64,000 nucleotides of DNA from Firmicutes bacterium UBA2530. GTDB lineage: Bacteria; Bacillota; Clostridia; Tissierellales; Sedimentibacteraceae. The translations under genes were made by a program, and so were the position numbers. The notes under the pieces were generated by a model that made no database searches, was not told the origin of the DNA, and saw only the letters and a program-made list of their open reading frames with translations. This document shows, piece by piece, positions 9,122 through 16,857 of the stretch (position 1 is the first letter of the stretch; every line of letters starts with the position of its first letter). The DNA is taken from assembly GCA_002340985.1 (NCBI GenBank), contig DDNC01000002.1, forward strand, positions 356,036 to 420,035, in the 5' to 3' direction.

Positions 9122-12100
9122 ATGAGCCGATTTATGTTAAATGAGCTTCATAAGGAAATATTACAAAGCCTTACAAAAAAGGAATTCTTAAAAAAAATAA
9201 ATATAACGGAAGAAAAGATACAATCTTTTATAATCAATAAAAAATTTGTCAGCAATCTTCTTATACTTATAAATAAAAAACATTTATTATGCAGCGATGT
9301 TTTGGATTTAACTTCTGACATATTGAATAATATATGTTCTGAATGCCCGAAGGACTGGCTGAATTATGTGTTCCAATATGCGCTGAATAAGTCGTTTCCC
9401 GATGCCACAACAATAAAGCTTTTCCCAAAATACGAGAGCGGCGTCCTGATATATCTCGAAATACTTAAAACAATCTTGCGTCACGGCAAAAATAGCGGAA
9501 TATTCGATAAATTTACAGACTTCAATTTCTTGTCCGACGATGAAATAAAAGATTTACCCAATCCCGATGAATACAATTCCTTTATTGATAAATTTGAGAA
9601 AAACTATATTTATGAACTGATGATGCTGGATTATGAAGTTAACGGATTTAATACTTTGAACCATGTGGCCGCTGTACACTATGTTGCCATGCATGTTGCA
9701 AGGCAGCTTAAGAAGGTCGGCATACATGTTAATCTCGGACTTGTATCTGGAGCTGCTGCAGGACATGATATAGGAAAGTATGGGTGCAAAGGGCTGGAGA
9801 AAAGGAGAGTTCCCTACCTGCATTATTACTATACGGATCAATGGTTTACAAAATACAACATGCCGGGGATAGGACTGATTGCGACAAATCACTCCACATG
9901 GGACCTGGAGCTTGAGAATCTGCCGATGGAATCGCTGATTCTTATTTATGCTGATTTCAGGGTTAAAAACAGGGCAGCCAAGAATGGTTTTGAAATGCAT
10001 ATTTACGATTTGAACGAATCATTTCAGATAATTCTTGACAAGCTTGACAACGTGGACGAGGCAAAGGAAAAAAGATATCAGAGGGTTTATTCAAAGTTGA
10101 AGGATTTTGAAAACTACATGGTTCATGAAGGAATAAATACGGATTTTAAGACTGATGAGCCAACACCTTCGACCTTTATTGACTATGCACTTCTCGACGG
10201 ATATGAGGTGGTTGAGAACTTCAAGTATATGGCTATTGAGCACAATACATCACTCATGAGCAAGCTCAACAATGAAGTTGTTTTTTCAAGCATGATAGAG
10301 TCTGCGAGAAGTGAGCAGAATTGGCAGAATTTAAGAGCATACTTAAATATACTTGATGAATATTCTATTTACCTGTCACAGAAGGAAAAGCTGTTTACAC
10401 TCAGCTTTCTGTATGAAATGCTTGTTCACAGAGAAGGAGACATAAGGCGTCAGGCTGCGGGGCTTATGGGAAATATTATAGTGTCATTTGATCTGGAATA
10501 TTCAAAGGAGCTTCCGGAGGATGTCAAGCCTTACTTAGGGGGAGAGTTTACGGAAATTTCTCTGTGGGAAAAATATCTGAATCTATTCATTGACCCTGGA
10601 CACAAGGTGACAGAAAATCACAAGGAGTGGATTGGATATTCGCTGAGGATATTTGTTGATGCTGCTATAAATTCAGGCAAGAACAAGGATAAAAAGATAT
10701 ATATCGATGTATTTGTAAACAATCTGAGAACTGTTGAAGCAAATGATGTGGCAAGGTTCAGTGCTCTGAATTCTTTCTTGAGCATACCTCTGAACTTATA
10801 TGAAGATGAGCAGCTGAGATTTTTGCTTGAATATGCTTTTGATTCCTTGGACGACCCTTCGCATAACATAAGGCTCATGGCGGTGCAGTTTCTAAATATG
10901 GTTGCGGCTAAAAAGGATATGATTAATGTATCTCTCAGAAGGATATCTGACTATGTTTCGGTGATTAATGAAAATGACGGACTGTGCATTAATTATTTAA
11001 AGTATAAGATTGCAAAAAACTTAGAGACGCCGTCTGAAATTACAGACAGATATAATGAACTGATGAACAGTAGCAGGTACAAGGCTTCGGATCTGTTTCT
11101 TAACAACTTGAAGGCGGCAACTCCGTGGAATGTAAAGACCATCAGTATAGATTACATAATGGAGAATATAAAGGACAAGAATGAGGTTACCATGCTGCAG
11201 ACCGCGACACATCTTGCTAACCTGGTGAAGGTAAGCGCCAAGGAATCTGTGAGAAACAAAGCGGGTAATTCGCTGGTAAGCATAGGACCTCTGCTTTCAA
11301 TAGAACAGAGAAATGAAATCGCGGTTGAGCTTTTCAAGGGACTTGAAATAGATGAGCTTCAATATGCCAAGTATATCCCGGAATACCTAGGACGTTTTAT
11401 GATGCTTTTGCCTCCAAAGGAGCTGGAGGAATGTATACTTGACTTAAACAACATATGCAAGGGAACAAACCCAAGGGCCAGCGCTCTTGTTATAAATACA
11501 TTCGGTATAGTGGTGCAATATTACCCGGAATATAAAGACAGATTCAATGAAGATGATGAAAGCTACGATAAAAGGCTGGAAAGGATGCTTGGAATAATAC
11601 TGAGCGGACTTGCAAATTACAATACTCAGGTTAAGCAGGAGACGTTCCTGGTAATAGGTCAGTATATCTTTGGCTCTAAAATTTTACAACTCAAGAAAAA
11701 GCACAATATATTCTGTATGATTTATAAAAAGCTATTGACACTTATAAATGAGAAGGAGCTTGGAGATTTATTTTTCTTCAACAACTCCTCTTCCTTCAAC
11801 CACATATACAGGTTTATAAGTGATTATGAATTTTATTATAAAGACTTTGATATAGAAGTAAACAAAAATATTGCATTTTTCCCTGGCACATTTGATCCCT
11901 TTTCGATGAGCCACAAGGGAATTGTTACAGCCATAAGAAACCTTGGATACGAGGTGTATTTGTCCGTGGATGAATTTTCATGGTCAAAAAAGGTTCAGCC
12001 GAGGATGATACGCAGGCAAATAATCAATATGTCTATAGCGGATGAGCTGGGTGTGTTCTTGTTTCCTGACGATTCACCTATAAACATGTCAAGTACCAAT

Positions 12101-13990
12101 GACCTTAAAATATTGAAATCTCTTTTCCCGGGCAAAGAGATATTTATTGTGGTTGGAAGCGATGTAATACAGAATGCAACGGCATATAAAGCAAGGCCGA
12201 CTAAAAACTCCATTCATAGCTTCAGTCATATTGTATTTAAGCGCACCCAGGACGACTCCTCTCCGTCTGCACTCAAGAAGGCAGAGGAGGCTAAGAACAG
12301 AATCAAGGGGTCCATGGTGGAGCTGCAGCTCCCGCTGTATCTGGAGGACATCAGTTCGACTCAGATAAGAGACAACATAGACAGCAACAGAGATGTATCA
12401 AATTTAATTGATTCACTTGCTCAAAGCTTCATTTATGACAGAAATATCTATACAAGAGAACCTTTGAACAAGGCGGTACTGAAATCAAAACCATTTACAA
12501 TAGAAATAATAGACGACCTGAGCCAAAAAATTGTGGATGAAATAGGGCATTATATTTTCATGCACACAAATCTGTATGAAAATATAGGGGAAGACTTAAT
12601 TTCAAAAAAAATAAGACTTCTTGTAATAAGGGACAGCAAGAACGGTAACAAGCTCATAGGCTTCTCGGCATTTCATAAAATAAGCTCGTCAGAGGTATAT
12701 GGCGAATTCCAAAGCCAGTATATAGCAAACTATGTACGTGAGAGAACTGCGGGAAGAATCATAGTAATTGACGGAATCTTTATAAATCCAAGCAGAATAT
12801 ATGACAATATGGAGCAGATATTGTTGACAGAGACGCTTGCATACTGCCTTAAGAATGATTTTACCTATGCTCTTTATTACAATACTATGTCAAACATAAA
12901 CTCTGATGCAGTGCTTGAAACGCTTGAGCTGCAGGGATTTACCAAGGTTTACGATGAAGCGCTTAATACATCGGTGTATGCTGTGGATATGAAATTTCCA
13001 ATTTGTCTGACGCTGAATATGGAAAGTTTTTTAAAGGAACCATTTAACGCAAACGAAAGAGTCCACGAAGCCATTGTGGTTGCAAGAAAGAGGCTGCAAA
13101 AATCAATGACGGAGCTTTATCCGGGTTCACTTGTTTTATCAATGGATAATGATATGATAAATCAGACTCTTATAAATAAAATATGCAGCATGAACAATGT
13201 GAGTAATGAGTTGCAGGTTCCGAGGGTTTTAGGTGAAAACATGTGTGTGCCATTCGGAAATATTTTAAAGGGTATGGTTGTACCCAACACGGTTACAAAG
13301 TCACTTCACACGGAGAAGGTTTATTCACCTGATGCAAGAACATTCAGAATTACAGAATATCCTTTTTATTCACCCATAGAAATTCAGGTCAAGACTATAA
13401 AGTCATTTGAAAGACCTGTAATTCTTGTTGATGATTTGCTTCATAAGGGATACAGAATCAAAGAGGTTGACCCCATTCTGAAAAGGTATGACGTCAATGT
13501 AAAGAAAATAATAGTGGGAATTATGTCCGGAAGAGGAAAGGATCTGATGGAAATACAGGGAAGAGATTACGACTATGCGTACTTTATACCTAATCTCAGG
13601 CTATGGTTCAATGAAAACCTCATGTATCCGTTCCTGGGTGGAGACGGAATGTGGCAGAACAACGACAATATCATGAATCTGATACCGTCAATCAACCTTA
13701 TACTGCCGTACTATTCGCCAATGTATATAAGAGGAGCATCAAAGGAAGCGATATTCAACCTGTCCATGGTGAGTCTTTATAACGCAAAATTTATACTGCA
13801 GACACTGGAGTCGGAATATCAGGAGCTTTATGAGAAGAAGCTGACGGTTAAAAGATTGGGTGAGGTTTTAATTTCTCCGAGGCTGCCTTATATTGGCGAC
13901 AACATATATTACGACCTTAACAAGGAAGCATCCAACTATATGGATGCAAGCATTGAAAACCTGATAAAGCTTGAAAGGATAATAAAATAA
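9122..13990 (+). CDS. 1622-residue multidomain protein: HDIG, helical repeats, NadD-like, GNAT-like, PRTase-like
   Basis: The N-terminal part (about 175-290) is a metal phosphohydrolase of the HD type: His181, His-Asp 215-216 within GHDIGK, His257 in TNH, and a later Asp in YADF. Residues ~420-900 are helical and look like HEAT repeats. A nucleotidyltransferase domain starts at GTFDPFSMSHKG (922-933) and ends with ISSTQIR (1077-1083), the pair of motifs that mark NadD/CoaD-type enzymes. The first His of the usual HxGH is replaced. Residues ~1120-1310 look like a GNAT fold. The C terminus holds VILVDDLLHKGYR (1434-1445 region), a PRPP-loop-like motif. NadD next to an HD protein (YqeK) is known in Firmicutes, so a pyridine-nucleotide or similar cofactor role is a reasonable inference, but unproven. 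Its stop overlaps the next ATG by one base. Confidence 0.85.
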   Translation: MSRFMLNELHKEILQSLTKKEFLKKINITEEKIQSFIINKKFVSNLLILINKKHLLCSDVLDLTSDILNNICSECPKDWLNYVFQYALNKSFPDATTIKLFPKYESGVLIYLEILKTILRHGKNSGIFDKFTDFNFLSDDEIKDLPNPDEYNSFIDKFEKNYIYELMMLDYEVNGFNTLNHVAAVHYVAMHVARQLKKVGIHVNLGLVSGAAAGHDIGKYGCKGLEKRRVPYLHYYYTDQWFTKYNMPGIGLIATNHSTWDLELENLPMESLILIYADFRVKNRAAKNGFEMHIYDLNESFQIILDKLDNVDEAKEKRYQRVYSKLKDFENYMVHEGINTDFKTDEPTPSTFIDYALLDGYEVVENFKYMAIEHNTSLMSKLNNEVVFSSMIESARSEQNWQNLRAYLNILDEYSIYLSQKEKLFTLSFLYEMLVHREGDIRRQAAGLMGNIIVSFDLEYSKELPEDVKPYLGGEFTEISLWEKYLNLFIDPGHKVTENHKEWIGYSLRIFVDAAINSGKNKDKKIYIDVFVNNLRTVEANDVARFSALNSFLSIPLNLYEDEQLRFLLEYAFDSLDDPSHNIRLMAVQFLNMVAAKKDMINVSLRRISDYVSVINENDGLCINYLKYKIAKNLETPSEITDRYNELMNSSRYKASDLFLNNLKAATPWNVKTISIDYIMENIKDKNEVTMLQTATHLANLVKVSAKESVRNKAGNSLVSIGPLLSIEQRNEIAVELFKGLEIDELQYAKYIPEYLGRFMMLLPPKELEECILDLNNICKGTNPRASALVINTFGIVVQYYPEYKDRFNEDDESYDKRLERMLGIILSGLANYNTQVKQETFLVIGQYIFGSKILQLKKKHNIFCMIYKKLLTLINEKELGDLFFFNNSSSFNHIYRFISDYEFYYKDFDIEVNKNIAFFPGTFDPFSMSHKGIVTAIRNLGYEVYLSVDEFSWSKKVQPRMIRRQIINMSIADELGVFLFPDDSPINMSSTNDLKILKSLFPGKEIFIVVGSDVIQNATAYKARPTKNSIHSFSHIVFKRTQDDSSPSALKKAEEAKNRIKGSMVELQLPLYLEDISSTQIRDNIDSNRDVSNLIDSLAQSFIYDRNIYTREPLNKAVLKSKPFTIEIIDDLSQKIVDEIGHYIFMHTNLYENIGEDLISKKIRLLVIRDSKNGNKLIGFSAFHKISSSEVYGEFQSQYIANYVRERTAGRIIVIDGIFINPSRIYDNMEQILLTETLAYCLKNDFTYALYYNTMSNINSDAVLETLELQGFTKVYDEALNTSVYAVDMKFPICLTLNMESFLKEPFNANERVHEAIVVARKRLQKSMTELYPGSLVLSMDNDMINQTLINKICSMNNVSNELQVPRVLGENMCVPFGNILKGMVVPNTVTKSLHTEKVYSPDARTFRITEYPFYSPIEIQVKTIKSFERPVILVDDLLHKGYRIKEVDPILKRYDVNVKKIIVGIMSGRGKDLMEIQGRDYDYAYFIPNLRLWFNENLMYPFLGGDGMWQNNDNIMNLIPSINLILPYYSPMYIRGASKEAIFNLSMVSLYNAKFILQTLESEYQELYEKKLTVKRLGEVLISPRLPYIGDNIYYDLNKEASNYMDASIENLIKLERIIK

Positions 13991-15201
13991 TGTTTTATTA
14001 CACATATGGTGATAAATTTTTGTTCTCTCTTGAGGACATTTATGAATACGAAAAAGCTGACGGTATACCGGACGATTCGGATGAGCTCTTTTTTCTGTGC
14101 AGGCTTGACAGGAATAAATCCAAAAAATCCTATGCTGTAGCTCATTCGTCAGACTTGTATATTCAGGAAGAAAATCTTGATTTCCTTAAAATGAAGAACT
14201 CAGAAAACAATCTTCCCGGCAATATACTGAGGATGATTGAAGAAAGAAAAATCAAGGCTGTAAATACGCATTATGAGGATTGGGAAAAGTGCCTGACATT
14301 TGAAAAACCGCGAAAGAATACGGTGAACATACTTGCTATGGGAGATGTGGGAAGCACTCTGCTCATAGGGCTCAGACTCATAGGAGGAAGCTCGGTTAAA
14401 TCTATAGGCATATATGACAGGAGCCCGGATAAAATAAAAAGATGGGAATACGAAATGAATCAGACTTCATTTCCTTTTGAGTATGATGTAATGCCCGAGG
14501 TTCGCGGAATAGAGAAGGATAACCTCTTTGACTGCGACATGTTTGTTTTCTGTGCATCTAAGGGAGTTCCTCCTGTCGGTTCGGAAAATATTGATGTGAG
14601 AATGGTTCAATTTGAAGAAAATGCAAAGCTTATCAGAGAATATGCAATAATGGCAGCGGAACAAAAATTCAAGGGAATTTTCGCCGTGGTTTCCGATCCG
14701 GTAGATTTGCTCTGCTCAACAGTGCTGAAGGAGAGCGGGGGTGCACTGGCACCGGAACAGATTAAGGGCTACGGACTTGGTGTGATGAATGCAAGAGCTG
14801 CTTACTATGCCCGTAAAGATGAAAAATACATTTCTTATTTAACTGAGGGAAGAGCATTCGGTCCTCACGGCAAGGATTTAGTTATTGCAAACAGCATTAC
14901 AAATTATAACGACAAATTATCCCGTGGGCTCACGAAGCTTGCGGTTGATGCAAATTTAGAGGTGCGTAAAACAGGATTCAAGCCCTATGTGGCACCGGCG
15001 CTGTCATCGGGAGCCATTTCCATAGCGCATACTCTTGAAGGTAAATGGCATTACAGCTGTAACTACCTTGGCGGAATTTTTATGGGAGCAAAAAACAGAA
15101 ATCTTCCGTCGGGATTGGAAATAGAAAAAACGGAAATTCATGATGATCTTTTTAAAAGGCTGAAGAAAACATACTGCAATTTGATGAATCAAGTTAAATG
15201 A
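13990..15201 (+). CDS. Lactate/malate dehydrogenase-like NAD-binding protein with N-terminal extension
   Basis: The 403-residue protein has about 110 extra N-terminal residues before an LDH/MDH-type Rossmann fold. Seen are a GDVGS loop at 118-122, Asp143 at the end of strand 2 (favouring NAD over NADP), DPVD at 236-239 where the family has NPVD, a substrate-type Arg in NARAAYYAR (269), and catalytic-type His293 in GPHGKD. The Asn-to-Asp change and the extension set it apart from housekeeping LDH/MDH. The ATG overlaps the stop of the giant protein (TAATG), implying coupled synthesis. The substrate is unknown. Confidence 0.8.
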   Translation: MFYYTYGDKFLFSLEDIYEYEKADGIPDDSDELFFLCRLDRNKSKKSYAVAHSSDLYIQEENLDFLKMKNSENNLPGNILRMIEERKIKAVNTHYEDWEKCLTFEKPRKNTVNILAMGDVGSTLLIGLRLIGGSSVKSIGIYDRSPDKIKRWEYEMNQTSFPFEYDVMPEVRGIEKDNLFDCDMFVFCASKGVPPVGSENIDVRMVQFEENAKLIREYAIMAAEQKFKGIFAVVSDPVDLLCSTVLKESGGALAPEQIKGYGLGVMNARAAYYARKDEKYISYLTEGRAFGPHGKDLVIANSITNYNDKLSRGLTKLAVDANLEVRKTGFKPYVAPALSSGAISIAHTLEGKWHYSCNYLGGIFMGAKNRNLPSGLEIEKTEIHDDLFKRLKKTYCNLMNQVK

Positions 15202-15219
15202 AACAAGGAGGGGAGAGTA

Positions 15220-16293
15220 TTGGAGGAATTAACGGCTTTAGTTCCGGGAGAAATATCCGAAAGGATGAAAAACATGTTGTGCTATGGTATGGAAGGCTAC
15301 TATTTGCGCGTTATAACAACAGCTGACGGTATTAAAGACTTAAGAAATAAGAGAGTGATTTTTGGGGCAGAATTAGGGGATTCCGGCATAAATATAGAGC
15401 TTTTCAGAATGCTGGAGAAAATTAAAATGTCAGGTAGCACATTTATGGAAAATTCGGTGGGAAGTGTGTTGATAAGTAGCAATAATGAGCTGCATTCAAG
15501 AGATGTTGCCCGCAAGATTATCCTTTATGCCAACATGGCAGGCTGTATGTTTCCGGGAAGACCTGTATCGGAGGCAACCGGCTCGTTGAGAAATTACAAT
15601 ACTCAACAAAAAATATCACCTCATTTAAGCCTTGAGGAAATATGTATTCAGGAAACCAGGACTGTTGTTGAGCGTCTGATGGACTTTCAGATGAACAGGC
15701 TGGATAATCCTAACATATTGACGCTTCATGCGGGAAACTACAAAACATCCAACACATTCTCCCTGTGGAAAATGGTGAAGGATAATTTAACAAACTGCAA
15801 TATAAACGAAATACATATTGAAAATGGCTCGGTTAGAGATTGCAAGGGATGCCCGTACAAGGCATGCAAGCACTATTCCCAAAGCAACAACTGCTTCTAC
15901 GGGGGAATAATGGTTGAAGAGGTGTATCCCGCAATAATAGACTGTGACATACTCATAATGCTGTGCCCAAACTACAATGATTCAATAAGCGCCAATTTAT
16001 CCGCAGTTATAAACCGACTGACGGCACTGTTCAGAAAAGTAAAATTTTATGACAAATACATGTATTCAATAATAGTATCAGGCTTCAGCGGTAGCGACAT
16101 AATTGCAGAGCAGCTCATAAGCTCGTTGAACATAAACAAAACCTTCATGCTTCCTCCTAAATTTGCATTGATGGAAACGGCCAACGACCCCGGTGAAATT
16201 GAAAAGGTGGAAAACATAAGGAACAGGGCGGCGGAATTCGCCTTAAATATAAAAAAATTATCAAAAGGTCATCAGAAATTTTATAATAATTAA
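15220..16293 (+). CDS. Two-lobed flavodoxin-like / FMN-reductase-family protein with Cys cluster
   Basis: Residues ~165-350 resemble NADPH-dependent FMN reductases (NILTLHAGNYKTSNTF at the flavin phosphate loop). A Cys set at 208, 211, 216 and 225 (CxxC, x4, C, x8, C) is in the position where iron-sulfur flavoproteins of this family place a cluster. The N-terminal 160 residues look like a second, degenerate alpha/beta lobe. The start is TTG, chosen because AAGGAGGGG lies six bases upstream. It is the third gene of the cluster, 18 bases after the dehydrogenase. A redox role for the trio is inferred. Confidence 0.75.
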   Translation: MEELTALVPGEISERMKNMLCYGMEGYYLRVITTADGIKDLRNKRVIFGAELGDSGINIELFRMLEKIKMSGSTFMENSVGSVLISSNNELHSRDVARKIILYANMAGCMFPGRPVSEATGSLRNYNTQQKISPHLSLEEICIQETRTVVERLMDFQMNRLDNPNILTLHAGNYKTSNTFSLWKMVKDNLTNCNINEIHIENGSVRDCKGCPYKACKHYSQSNNCFYGGIMVEEVYPAIIDCDILIMLCPNYNDSISANLSAVINRLTALFRKVKFYDKYMYSIIVSGFSGSDIIAEQLISSLNINKTFMLPPKFALMETANDPGEIEKVENIRNRAAEFALNIKKLSKGHQKFYNN

Positions 16294-16304
16294 AATTTTA
16301 AGTC

Positions 16305-16333
16305 TTTACAAATAAGTGTTTATTGTTTATAAT
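16305..16333 (+). promoter_or_regulatory. Promoter of tRNA-Pro
   Basis: TTTACA (16305-16310), 17 bases, TATAAT (16328-16333). The predicted start near 16340 is five bases before the mature tRNA. Confidence 0.7.
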
Positions 16334-16344
16334 AGTAAAGTATT

Positions 16345-16418
16345 CGGGATGTAGCGCAGTTTGGTAGCGCACAAGCATGGGGTGTTTGGGGCCGCAGGTT
16401 CGAATCCTGTCATCCCGA
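16345..16418 (+). tRNA. tRNA-Pro, anticodon GGG
   Basis: A complete 74-base cloverleaf. The acceptor stem CGGGATG pairs with CATCCCG, the D stem is GCGC/GCGC, the anticodon stem is CAAGC/GTTTG with loop ATGGGGT (anticodon GGG), the variable loop has 5 bases, and the T arm carries TTCGAAT. The discriminator is A16418 and no CCA is encoded. It reads CCC (and CCU) codons. Its anticodon and discriminator match the two T-box leaders at 24.6-25.1 kb. Confidence 0.95.
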
Positions 16419-16422
16419 TTCG

Positions 16423-16457
16423 AAAAAAAGTCAATCATACGATTGACTTTTTTTATA
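16423..16457. terminator. Bidirectional terminator between tRNA-Pro and the PqqD-like gene
   Basis: A-tract, stem AAGTCAATC / GATTGACTT with loop ATAC, then a T tract. It serves the tRNA on the plus strand and the peptide operon on the minus strand, overlapping that operon's last stop codon. Confidence 0.85.
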
Positions 16458-16857
16458 TTTCTTCGCACTTTTTTACTCTCTTGTATCTAATCCAACCCTG
16501 TTTTGATATATATTTAATAAATTCTATAAGTCGTCTTAGATCCTCTTTAAATTCGTCACCTGTTTTAGGGTTTTGAATTCTTGCAATTTCGTAAATTGAC
16601 CTCTCACCATCTATCAAAAGCCATACGGAAGTACACATATCATCAAATAGCATATCTTTGTTTGGTTCCTTCTTTATCATAAAACCAACAAATTTTGTTA
16701 TAGGATTATTAACCTTGAAATTTAATAATACCTTTCCATCAACCATCTGCCAATCATTATGTGTTACCTCAGGGACATATAGAACAAAATTGTATTCGTC
16801 TTTGCCATATCTGTTATCAATGTCAGTAAATTTATGCTTATTAATTTTATTTGCCAT
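16453..16857 (-). CDS. PqqD-like peptide-binding domain protein
   Basis: A 134-residue protein whose second half contains DMCTSVWLLIDGERSIYEIA, the pattern of PqqD-type RiPP recognition domains (an aliphatic 'W-x-LLDG-x-x-x-x-EI' block). A basic C-terminal helix follows. The start overlaps the OPT transporter stop by one base. No radical SAM partner or precursor peptide is seen nearby, so a role in peptide uptake or sensing with the OPT transporter and PepD is inferred from context rather than PQQ-like biosynthesis. Confidence 0.65.
   Translation of the reverse strand: MANKINKHKFTDIDNRYGKDEYNFVLYVPEVTHNDWQMVDGKVLLNFKVNNPITKFVGFMIKKEPNKDMLFDDMCTSVWLLIDGERSIYEIARIQNPKTGDEFKEDLRRLIEFIKYISKQGWIRYKRVKKCEEI

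Noticed and set aside
9122..16293. Anti-phage defence system
   Set aside because: HD and nucleotidyltransferase domains occur in defence genes, but no CBASS/Pycsar-type cyclase, CRISPR or nuclease effector is seen, and the motifs are NadD-like.
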